Below, piece by piece: positions 1 through 7,560 of a DNA stretch of 64,000 bases. How positions within the stretch are numbered: position 1 is the first letter of the stretch; the number at the start of each line of letters is the position of its first letter. A model generated the notes under the pieces. It searched no databases. It was given only the letters and a program-made list of their open reading frames with translations, and had not been told where the DNA came from. The stretch is from Rhodopseudomonas sp. BAL398 (lineage in GTDB: Bacteria > Pseudomonadota > Alphaproteobacteria > Rhizobiales > Xanthobacteraceae). Location: the NCBI RefSeq assembly GCF_033001325.1, contig NZ_CP133111.1:496001-560000 (forward strand), given 5' to 3'. A program made the translations under genes and the position numbers.

Positions 1-1766
1 TGGAATCCGGTTCGCCGCGCACGCTGAAGCGCTGGGCCAAGGGCCAGACCGTGGCGCAGAACGAGGCCGCGATCGCGCTGGCGCGGCGGCTGGGGATCGA
101 GATGATGCCGAGCATCATTCTGCTCGATTGGGAATCCGAACTGTCCGAGGTCGAGGAGACGGTCGGCTTTATCGAACGCAACCGGCTTTATGGCGGCGTG
201 CAGCCGCTATGGCTGGTCAACAAGCTCAAAGTCCATTGCGGCACCGCCGCGGCGCGGCGCTATGACAAGGTCCATGGCCGGCCGGTGCTGCCGGCGATCG
301 GTGACGAGGCCGGCATTCATCGCTGGTGCGCGGCCGCGACCTATCAGGGCGTGGCGATCGACAATCCCTATGTGGCGTCGTTCTGGCGCGCGCTCAACGG
401 CGCGGCCAATCGCTGGTCGCTGCTGCTCGACGAAGTGCTGCCGCCGTTCCTGAAGAACGTGCGCGCCATCGCCCGCCATAGCGACAAGTCCCACCATCTC
501 GATCTGGTGCGGCAGCTGGCGCTGTTCCGCCGCGCGATCGGCCCGTCGCTCGCCGAACTGATGCGTCTGCTGATCGATCAGGCGATGGAGCTGGAGCGCG
601 CGCGGGCGCCGCGGCCGGAGCAGCGCGCCGCCGCGCTGGATTTCGTCACGGCCTGCGAGCGACGCTTCTTCCCCGACGGCCTGGCGGAAGCGCTGCGCGA
701 CCACGGCCGCCACCGTCGCGCCTCGTCATTGCGAGCGGAGGACGGCGCGCCGCGCCGTCCGATCGGCGAAGCAATCCAGGGGCCCCAAATTCAGACGTCG
801 CGTGACACCCTGGATTGCTTCGTCGCAAGGGCTCCTCGCAATGACGACGTTGAGCGTCAGATCAAGCCCCCGGCGTCGCCCGCGATCTCGGTGATCATTC
901 CGACCTGCAACAAGCCGGAACGGCTGCTGCTGACGCTGCACGCGCTGTTGCGGCAGAGCGCCGGCGGCGGCTTCGAGGTGTTGGTGGTCGCCGATGGCGG
1001 CGGCGTCGCGACGCGGGATGCGGTTGGCGCCATCGGCGATAGGCTCCACATCAGTCTGATCGAGACGCCGCGGATCGGGCAGGCGGCGGCGCGCAATCGC
1101 GGCGCGGCGCGGGCGCGCGGAGAGGTCATCCTGTTCGTCGATGACGACGTATTGCTGTCGCCCGGTTATCTCGAGACCTGCGCGAAGCTGTACCAAGGCG
1201 ATGGCGTGGTGGTGCGTGCGCCGGTCTATCAGCTGCGCTATCTCGCCGCGTTCCGCGATCCGGAGCGGGGCCTGCTGTATGACGACGATGGCGCGCGGCG
1301 GGCCGGCTCCAGGCTCGGCGACCAGCGCATCAGCCGCGCCATGATCGTCAATGACTGGCCCAGCATTGCGCGCAAATGCCAGCACCGCAATCGCTTCGAG
1401 CGGCTGGTATCGCAGACCCTGCAATCCGCCGATCCGCGTTTCCCATGGCTCGGCCTTTCGGGCTCGGGCGTCGCACTGAAGCGCCCGCTCTTTCAACAGA
1501 GCGGCGGCTATGACGAGGCGTTCGGGCTGCGCTGGGGCGCGGAATCGATCGAGCTCGGCTACCGGCTGTGGCGGGCCGGTGCGCGCTTCGTCGAGGCCGA
1601 TTCGATTTACTCCGCGCATATGGACCATCCGCGCGGCGGCTCGCTCGACAGTTTCGAGGCGAGCTTCGAATTGTTTTTCGCCAAGCATCGCGATCCGGCG
1701 ATCCGCGAGGTGCAGGCCCTGATCCTGGCCGATGATCGCCGCCCGCGCGCCTCAGCGGCCGGGTGA
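1..1766 (+). CDS. Radical SAM protein (C-terminal part) fused to a family 2 glycosyltransferase; 5' end outside window
   Basis: The frame is open from base 3 of the window, so the gene starts upstream; the GTG at 51 is internal. The first residues (ESGS, then LKRWAKGQ, then RLGI followed by a hydrophobic strand) match the second half of a radical SAM TIM barrel of the B12-binding type. The CxxxC cluster site would lie upstream of the window. From about base 883 a GT-A fold begins: ISVIIPT nucleotide-binding strand, ARNRGAARARG, and a DXD-type FVDDDV near 1134-1151, then the acceptor half ending in a typical GT2 tail. The two parts are joined by about 41 residues encoded by a dispersed palindromic repeat (724-846). 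The gene overlaps the convergent aminotransferase by 15 bp. It probably modifies or glycosylates a small molecule or peptide; the substrate is unknown. Confidence 0.72.
   Translation, partial: ESGSPRTLKRWAKGQTVAQNEAAIALARRLGIEMMPSIILLDWESELSEVEETVGFIERNRLYGGVQPLWLVNKLKVHCGTAAARRYDKVHGRPVLPAIGDEAGIHRWCAAATYQGVAIDNPYVASFWRALNGAANRWSLLLDEVLPPFLKNVRAIARHSDKSHHLDLVRQLALFRRAIGPSLAELMRLLIDQAMELERARAPRPEQRAAALDFVTACERRFFPDGLAEALRDHGRHRRASSLRAEDGAPRRPIGEAIQGPQIQTSRDTLDCFVARAPRNDDVERQIKPPASPAISVIIPTCNKPERLLLTLHALLRQSAGGGFEVLVVADGGGVATRDAVGAIGDRLHISLIETPRIGQAAARNRGAARARGEVILFVDDDVLLSPGYLETCAKLYQGDGVVVRAPVYQLRYLAAFRDPERGLLYDDDGARRAGSRLGDQRISRAMIVNDWPSIARKCQHRNRFERLVSQTLQSADPRFPWLGLSGSGVALKRPLFQQSGGYDEAFGLRWGAESIELGYRLWRAGARFVEADSIYSAHMDHPRGGSLDSFEASFELFFAKHRDPAIREVQALILADDRRPRASAAG
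724..846. repeat. Family A palindromic repeat, in frame inside a gene
   Basis: Begins CGTCATTGCGAG and ends with the inverted CTCGCAATGACG; internal arms include GCAATCCAGG and CCTGGATTGC. It is 123 bp, exactly 41 codons, has no stop in the gene's frame, and lies between the radical SAM and glycosyltransferase parts of the fusion gene. Confidence 0.9.
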
Positions 1767-3152
1767 CGCGGTGTCGAGGAAGGCGGCCAGTTGCTCGGTG
1801 CCGCGGGCGAAGATTGCGGGATCGACCGCGCAAGAGACGCGGACCCAGAAACGATCGCAGGAGGCGTCGTCGTGATCGGCAAACACCGTCTCGGTGTAGA
1901 AATCGGTGCCGGCCTGGTCGAAGGCGGCGGCGACGAAGTCCCATTCGGTGAGGCCGGTGTGGAGCCGGACGCAATGATTGAAGCCGGATTGCAGTGCGAT
2001 CGCCTGCGTCAGATGCGGCCCGATCCGGGCGACGAAATCCTGCCAGTTCGACCGGCAGACGTCGCTCACCGCGCCGAGGTCGGATTGGTAGCTGGCGATC
2101 GCGGCGGCCCAGTCGAGGTTGTCGTCGATGAAGCGCCAGATCCCGTCGAAACGCGAGAAATCGTCGCTGAACGGCGCGAACAGCTGCATGTAGTGCCCGG
2201 CGCCGCGCACCGCGCGGGCGATGATCGGCCTGGAATCGGCGTCGCCGGCCTGGCGCAGCCGCCGCGCGATCACCCGCAGGATCATGTCGGCGATCAGCGC
2301 GGTGGAGCCGGCATTGACCGGCGACCACAGCGAGCGCTCGTTGTAGCTGCGCACGAAACCGACGAGCTCGGGCGCGGCCAGCAGATAGCCGACCCGCAAA
2401 CCGGCGAGGCTGCGCGATTTCGAATAGCTGCTGATCCAGATCAGCCGCCGCGGAAATTCCGCCAGCGGACCGTCCGGCAGCGGGACGGGGAGGTCGTCGT
2501 CGCGCGGGCAGGCCAGCGACGGCACCTCGTCGAACACCAGCCAGCAGCCGGCCGCCTCCGCCGCCGCGACGACGCGGCGCAATTCCGATGCGTCGTAATA
2601 TTCGCCGGACGGGTTGGTCGGTTGCGACAGCACCACCACCGATGGCCGTTGCGCGGCGATGCGGGCGCAGGCCTCCTCGGCGCTCGGCAACAGCCGGTCG
2701 GGCAGTTCGGAGCAGGCGATGGCGTAACGAATGCCGACCTCGTCGCACACCGTCGAGAAGAAGCTGTAATTGAGCCCCAGCACCAGCGCGGTTGTGGCGC
2801 CGGCGACATCCGCCAGATAGCGGAACGCGCCGGCCAGCGCCCCGGTGGCGCCGACGGTGAGGCAGATATTCGCCGGCGTGATCGCCGCATGCGCGCCGCG
2901 GCCGAGCCGGTCGTGCATCTCGAAGCTGATCGCCGCGCCGACGCCGAGCGCGCCGCCCGGCGAGGTGTAGTTCTCGATCAGCCGGCGCTCGCGCAATTCG
3001 CGCCCGGCGAGTTCGAGCAAAACGGAAGGCGCCTTGAGATGATTGACGCCGGACGACAGATAGGACACGCCGCCGTGACGCTTGATCACCGCCAGCCGCC
3101 GCTCGGGATCGTAGAAATAGGCATTGGCGCGTTGCAGCGAGCGATAGGTCAT
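1752..3152 (-). CDS. PLP-dependent aminotransferase, class I/II fold
   Basis: Fold-type I aminotransferase of about 466 residues. Visible landmarks are TVGATGALAG (phosphate-binding turn), QPTNPSG with the cofactor-contacting Asn, VFDEV with the ring-nitrogen Asp, and SSYSKSRSLAGLRVGYL with the Schiff-base Lys near residue 245. It should transaminate an amino acid or an amino-aldehyde intermediate. I chose the ATG at 3152; an upstream in-frame ATG at 3191 would add 13 residues, and neither has a strong ribosome site. It converges on and overlaps the radical SAM/GT gene by 15 bp and diverges from the caspase-like gene. This suggests co-function in one cluster although it is on the other strand. 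The substrate cannot be predicted. Confidence 0.85.
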   Translation of the reverse strand: MTYRSLQRANAYFYDPERRLAVIKRHGGVSYLSSGVNHLKAPSVLLELAGRELRERRLIENYTSPGGALGVGAAISFEMHDRLGRGAHAAITPANICLTVGATGALAGAFRYLADVAGATTALVLGLNYSFFSTVCDEVGIRYAIACSELPDRLLPSAEEACARIAAQRPSVVVLSQPTNPSGEYYDASELRRVVAAAEAAGCWLVFDEVPSLACPRDDDLPVPLPDGPLAEFPRRLIWISSYSKSRSLAGLRVGYLLAAPELVGFVRSYNERSLWSPVNAGSTALIADMILRVIARRLRQAGDADSRPIIARAVRGAGHYMQLFAPFSDDFSRFDGIWRFIDDNLDWAAAIASYQSDLGAVSDVCRSNWQDFVARIGPHLTQAIALQSGFNHCVRLHTGLTEWDFVAAAFDQAGTDFYTETVFADHDDASCDRFWVRVSCAVDPAIFARGTEQLAAFLDTASPGR

Positions 3153-3191
3153 TGCGACGATCCGACGGTGGAATTGCCGCGATTGTCGCAT

Positions 3192-3265
3192 CGGTCGCGT
3201 ATCACGACAAACGGAATCGTTGCGCCACGTATTAATAACTTATCGACGGAGGTCGCGTCACTCGC
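3192..3265. promoter_or_regulatory. Divergent control region
   Basis: A short AT-rich stretch (around 3228-3242, TATTAATAAC) separates the aminotransferase and caspase-like genes and must carry both start signals. GGAGG at 3248-3252 is the ribosome site for the rightward gene. No clear -35/-10 pair was identified. Confidence 0.35.
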
Positions 3266-5080
3266 ATGATCATCGCGTCGCATCACACTGCTGCCGGACT
3301 GATCGTCGACCGGCAGGGCGCGCCCGTGTGGCCGCTGCAGAACGATACTGATCGCGCGGCGGTCGAGACGATCTGCGCCGGCTTCGGCGAGGATCTGCAA
3401 TGGGTCAAGGCCGATCGGGGCGCGGCGCAGCCGGGTCGCGATGTGGTGGTGGCGCTGGGCACAGAGGCGGCCGAAGTCGCCGCGCTCTACGCCCATCTGA
3501 CCGGGCGCCGCATGGTGGTGGCGACGCGCCCCGACGCGGCGGCGCGCATCCGGCGCTGCAAGGCGATCGTCGCACTGCTCGAGCGGATCGATGACGAGCT
3601 GATCGAACAGCTCTACGGCGCAGATCGGCGCTGCTATCCGGGCCTGATCACCGCGCCGACGCTGGCGCAGCTGCGCCGTCGCGCGCTGGTCTGCGCGGTG
3701 GCGGTGAAGGCCGCGCGGCGCGACCTGCCGCATCGGGTCGAGCTGGTGGCGAATTGGCCGCTCGCCACGGCGGCCGGCGCCAGCCACAGCCTGCTCGGCC
3801 GGCAGGCCGCGCCGTTGCAGATCCGGCAGGCGCTGGGGCGCGGCGATTCCGCGGTGCTCATTCACGGCCATGGCGACGGCATCGACGGCGATCTCGGCGG
3901 TTTGATCCTGTGTCCGGTGGACGAAGACTGGCAGCGCCGCGCCGCCGTCGATGCGGCGATCTGCAAGACGACCGGCCTGTGCTATCGCAACAGGCTGGCG
4001 ATCTATTCCGCCGCGCATCGCGAAGCGCGGCTGCATCCGGCGCAGCTGTCGGCGCGGCTGCTGATCTGGAGCACCTGCATCGGGTTTCCGTCGCCGCATG
4101 GCTTCATCGATCCGCGCTGGGGCGTCGGCGCGCGGCTCGCCGCCAGCGCCAGCATCGGCGCCTTCGTCACTACCTGGCGGATCACCACCGCGCCGGCGGC
4201 GATGCCGCGCCGGCTGCTCGACCGGATGATGGCGGGCGACACGGTGGGCCGCGCGCTGGGCTGGAGTAACAGCAGCGGATCGCGCCGCGGCGGCGCCCGG
4301 ATGTGCCTGTTTGGCGATGCCGATATCAGCATCGCGCCGCACGCGGCCGGCTCGGGCGCCGCGCGCTCCGGCGCCGCGAAGCCGCCGGCGCCGCGTCGGC
4401 GCGCCGAGCCCGCTCTGTCGGCTGGCTCGCGCGAGGCGCGCTTCATCGAGGCCTGCCTGAGCCGGGCCTGCGATCCGCCAGACAACGCCGCGCGCGAGCA
4501 GCGGCTGCGCCAGCGTTTGCGCGATGCGTTGGCGCCGTTTCAGTCTGCGGCATCCGCCGCGCCGGACCACGAGCGCCGGCTGCGGCGGGCTTTTGTGGCC
4601 TATGCGGCACATCGCGGCGCGCTGCGCGATCTATGGATTCCGCTGGCTTCGCGGATCGAGCAGGTGGGCATTCTGCGCTGCGCCAATTGTGGCGCCACCG
4701 CGGTGCGCTCGCACGCCGATCTGTCGCATCTTGGCGTGGCGTCGCGCATTTTGATCAATTGTAATCGCTGCGAGATCACCGCCGATCGCCCGGAGAGCTG
4801 GGAGCTCGCCGCCGACGTCGATCACAACGCCATCGCCTTGCGCGGCGCGCTGGCGAAGGGCGGCTGGGGCGGCATGGTGAGTTGCGCCTCGCGCTGGCCG
4901 GTCGCGCCGCATTATCGGCGCTGGCCACTCGATCCGCGCGGGCAGCCGGCGCGGAGACTGTCGCTGGCCGGGCGCGACTGGCCGTTTCCCTCGCAGGTCT
5001 CGGTCATCATCGCCCGCGGTTTGCAGATCTGCGTGCTGGCGCGGACGCTGCGCGCGCGGATCAAGGAGAAGCCGAGATGA
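3266..5080 (+). CDS. Caspase/gingipain-fold peptidase-like protein with C-terminal zinc ribbon
   Basis: 604 residues, not assignable to a named family by eye. The centre has the order expected of the caspase/CHAT/C25 fold: strand then HGHGDG (His200, His202), and about 70 residues later LLIWSTC (Cys271) giving a His-Cys dyad, then FGDAD at 349-353 resembling the GDP-type element of C25-like peptidases. Residues 360-385 are a low-complexity Ala/Pro/Arg linker. CANC (472-475) and CNRC (499-502) form a four-Cys zinc ribbon. There is no signal peptide or membrane segment. The stop overlaps the start of the decarboxylase (ATGA at 5077), so the two are co-translated. It may process a peptide or protein partner made by the cluster. 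The peptidase call is an inference from motif order. Confidence 0.55.
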   Translation: MIIASHHTAAGLIVDRQGAPVWPLQNDTDRAAVETICAGFGEDLQWVKADRGAAQPGRDVVVALGTEAAEVAALYAHLTGRRMVVATRPDAAARIRRCKAIVALLERIDDELIEQLYGADRRCYPGLITAPTLAQLRRRALVCAVAVKAARRDLPHRVELVANWPLATAAGASHSLLGRQAAPLQIRQALGRGDSAVLIHGHGDGIDGDLGGLILCPVDEDWQRRAAVDAAICKTTGLCYRNRLAIYSAAHREARLHPAQLSARLLIWSTCIGFPSPHGFIDPRWGVGARLAASASIGAFVTTWRITTAPAAMPRRLLDRMMAGDTVGRALGWSNSSGSRRGGARMCLFGDADISIAPHAAGSGAARSGAAKPPAPRRRAEPALSAGSREARFIEACLSRACDPPDNAAREQRLRQRLRDALAPFQSAASAAPDHERRLRRAFVAYAAHRGALRDLWIPLASRIEQVGILRCANCGATAVRSHADLSHLGVASRILINCNRCEITADRPESWELAADVDHNAIALRGALAKGGWGGMVSCASRWPVAPHYRRWPLDPRGQPARRLSLAGRDWPFPSQVSVIIARGLQICVLARTLRARIKEKPR

Positions 5081-6324
5081 GCGTGGCCGCCGACGAGGCC
5101 GTCGATAGCGATGCCGCGGTTTTCGCGCTGGCGCAGCGCCATGGCACGCCGCTGTTTCTCTATGACGCGCCGATGATGCGCGACGCGGCGGCGCGGTTGC
5201 GACGCGCGGCGCCGCCCGGTGCGCAACTGTTCTACGCGGTGAAGGCCAATCCGGCGCCCGGCGTGATCCGGCTGTTCGCCGCGCTCGGGCTCGGCGCCGA
5301 AGTGGCGTCCGGCGGCGAGCTGCAACTGGCGCTGGACTGTGGCGTCGCGCCCGACGCCATCGTGTTCTCCGGTCCGGCCAAGACCGCGTCTGAACTGGCG
5401 GCAGCGGCAGAGGCCGGGATCTATGCGGTGCAGGCGGAATCCTGGGATGAATTGGCGGTGCTGCAGAACGTCTGCGCGCAGCGCGGCCTGACCGCGCGGG
5501 TGGCGCTGCGCGTCAATCTCGGCAGCGTCGGCGCGCGGCGCGGCGGCTGGGGCGGGGTGTCGCCGTTCGGCATGGATCAGGCGGCGCTGGACTATGTCGT
5601 CGCCCACGCCGCGCGTCTTGATCGGCTGCGGATCATCGGCGTGCATAATCACCAATCGTCGCAGACGCTCGATCCGCACCATCTGGTCGCGCGCTTCGAG
5701 GCTTTCGCGCAAGTCGCCGCACGGCTCAATGCGCGGTTCGGATTCGACTTCATCAATTTCGGCGGCGGTTTTGGCGCGCCGTTTTATGCTGACGACGAGC
5801 CGATCGATCTCGACCCAGTGCGGGCGTTCTTCGCCGGCCTCAGCGGCGGTCCGCTCGGCGATTGGCGGCCGCGCATCGCGATGGAATCGGGCCGGTTTCT
5901 GACCGGCCCGGCCGGCGCCTATGTGGTGCGCGTCGTCGGCGTGAAGCGCTGCTTCGGCGTGCGCTTCGCGCTGCTCGACGGCGGCATTCATCACATGCTG
6001 GGCCTGTCCGGCACGATGCGCGCGCTGCGGCGGCCGGTCGCGGTGCGGCGTCTCGGCGGCCGGGCAGGGGAAGCCATGGAGCCGACTGAACTGGCCGGGC
6101 CGCTGTGCACCCCGATCGACCGGCTGGCCGGCGCGGCGCCGCTGCCGGCGGATCTCGCCGCCGGCGATCTGCTGCTGTTCGGCAATTGCGGCGCCTATGC
6201 CAAACACGCCAGCCCGCTGAATTTCCTCGGCCACGACTGGCCGGCCGAAGTGTTGCGCGACGGCGCACGCAACGAACTATTGGCGCCGCGCCGCTCCTTC
6301 GCGGAGGTGATGGCGCAGCGTTAG
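5077..6324 (+). CDS. Type III PLP-dependent decarboxylase (Orn/DAP/Arg decarboxylase group 2 family)
   Basis: 415 residues, starting at the ATG that overlaps the previous stop (ATGA) with AAGGAG at 5063-5068. An alanine-racemase-like barrel carries FYAVKANP (PLP Lys56), FSGPAKT, VHNHQSS, INFGGGFG and ESGRFLTGPAG. The C-terminal beta domain carries GPLCTPIDRL with the active-site Cys and a GAYAK segment. Length and motif order match lysA/speC-type group 2 decarboxylases, but the pocket sequence does not identify the substrate. LysA is a possible alternative, though cluster context (radical SAM/GT, aminotransferase, caspase-like protein) favours specialised metabolism, where such enzymes decarboxylate an amino acid or a modified C-terminus. 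Confidence 0.82.
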   Translation: MSVAADEAVDSDAAVFALAQRHGTPLFLYDAPMMRDAAARLRRAAPPGAQLFYAVKANPAPGVIRLFAALGLGAEVASGGELQLALDCGVAPDAIVFSGPAKTASELAAAAEAGIYAVQAESWDELAVLQNVCAQRGLTARVALRVNLGSVGARRGGWGGVSPFGMDQAALDYVVAHAARLDRLRIIGVHNHQSSQTLDPHHLVARFEAFAQVAARLNARFGFDFINFGGGFGAPFYADDEPIDLDPVRAFFAGLSGGPLGDWRPRIAMESGRFLTGPAGAYVVRVVGVKRCFGVRFALLDGGIHHMLGLSGTMRALRRPVAVRRLGGRAGEAMEPTELAGPLCTPIDRLAGAAPLPADLAAGDLLLFGNCGAYAKHASPLNFLGHDWPAEVLRDGARNELLAPRRSFAEVMAQR

Positions 6325-6409
6325 ATCTGCCTGACGGGCCGCTCGATGTCGGCTTGTGCGGGGCCAAAGAGTTCCACCAAAAAGAAACCAGTGAAACCAA
6401 ACTTGATGT

Positions 6410-6516
6410 CGTCATTGCGAACCGAGGACGGCGCATCGCGCCGTCCGACAGCGAAGCAAACCAGGGGCGCCAAGCAAGGACTGGATTGCTTCGTCGCAAG
6501 AGCTCCTCGCAATGAC
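6410..6516. repeat. Family A palindromic repeat
   Basis: CGTCATTGCGA at the left end, CTCGCAATGAC at the right end, with the internal GGATTGCTTCGTCGCAAG arm. It fills most of the gap between the decarboxylase and the next, convergent gene. Confidence 0.88.
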
Positions 6517-6558
6517 AACCCTGAAGGCTTGATTCTATCGATCCCTTGAAGTCAGCCG

Positions 6559-7326
6559 CTAAGGCAGGCTTTCACAGGCCACGGCGCCGCGCGACAATGG
6601 CTTGTTGGTGCCGTCGGGGCTGATCAGTATCTCGACGTCATAGGTGACGATGCTGGGATTGTCGGGCGCGGCCTGCATGTCCTTATAGGCGGCGTCGCAG
6701 AGCTGCGCCGACGGCGGCTGTTTGGCCATGTCTTTTGGGATCAGGCCCTGCTCGACCAGGCTGGCCCAGCAGCTCGCCGGGTCCTGCATCAGCGAGCAGC
6801 CGGCGGTGATGCCGCGCTTGTAGCGCAGGCGAAGCGCATCGTTGTCCAGCGTGGCCTCCTGATAGGTCGGATCGCCATAGGCGGCGTCCTTGAACAGCGT
6901 TGCCCCGGTCGCCGCATTGACGACGCCGAAATCGGTGGCGCCATGCGGGTCCATCGCCGAGAACAGCAGATAGGCGCCGATGCGCCCGTCGAGCATCATG
7001 TCCTCCAACGCGATCGGCGATGCGCCGGCGGGCGGCGTCAGGTCACAGGGCGGATTCGGGCCGGGCACGATGCTCGGCGGGGTCGCCGACGGCCCGTCGG
7101 TGACTTCCCGGACCATGACATCCGGATAGTAGCTGCAGCGCAGGGTCCGCCCGTCATCGCTCGATGTCGGAGGCACCTCGGCGACCCGCAGCGGCTTGTC
7201 GAACGCGATCGGGCTTTGCCCATGGGCGGCGACGGCCAGCAACGCGCCGAGCCCGGCCAGCGCCGGCCGCAACACGCGCAGCCCCCATCGATCTGGAATG
7301 ATCACCACGGCTCCCTGGTGTGACAT
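6559..7326 (-). CDS. Secreted protein of unknown function
   Basis: About 255 residues from the ATG at 7326; an earlier ATG at 7362 is possible. The N-terminus has an Arg-rich stretch followed by a hydrophobic core (LAGLGALLAVAAHG) with an Ala/Gly cleavage region, so export through Sec is likely. The mature part has several Cys residues (CSYYP, PPCDL, CSLMQDPASCW, LCDAAY, AVACESL) that could form disulfides in the periplasm. I recognise no domain. It diverges from the GH9 gene, so a role in the same envelope or extracellular process is possible but unsupported. Confidence 0.6.
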   Translation of the reverse strand: MSHQGAVVIIPDRWGLRVLRPALAGLGALLAVAAHGQSPIAFDKPLRVAEVPPTSSDDGRTLRCSYYPDVMVREVTDGPSATPPSIVPGPNPPCDLTPPAGASPIALEDMMLDGRIGAYLLFSAMDPHGATDFGVVNAATGATLFKDAAYGDPTYQEATLDNDALRLRYKRGITAGCSLMQDPASCWASLVEQGLIPKDMAKQPPSAQLCDAAYKDMQAAPDNPSIVTYDVEILISPDGTNKPLSRGAVACESLP

Positions 7327-7560
7327 GTCGGCCCGCCATCGCGGCGGAAAACGCTGCATCATACTTGCCGAATGCGGCTGAAGCTAGAATGAACGGCGCG
7401 CCGGTGGCGCCGCGACCAGGCCCGCGTGATGGCGTCCGGGCCGCGGGGCAGGGTGCCGTTGATTAACGTTGATCAGGCTTTGCCGCCGGTTCCGCACAGG
7501 CCCGCATTGCGACGCCGCCGCAATCTTGTAGGCTCGCGCCGGATCGGAAAGGCGAAGCGG

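Noticed and set aside
58-1750. Use of the GTG at 51 as a true start of the first gene
   Set aside because: The frame is open to the window edge and the preceding residues (ESGS, LKRWAKGQ) belong to the radical SAM fold.
6321-6518. Short frames within the family A repeat considered as a precursor peptide for the adjacent biosynthetic cluster
   Set aside because: The translation is that of the repeat itself and recurs, in other frames, wherever the repeat occurs.
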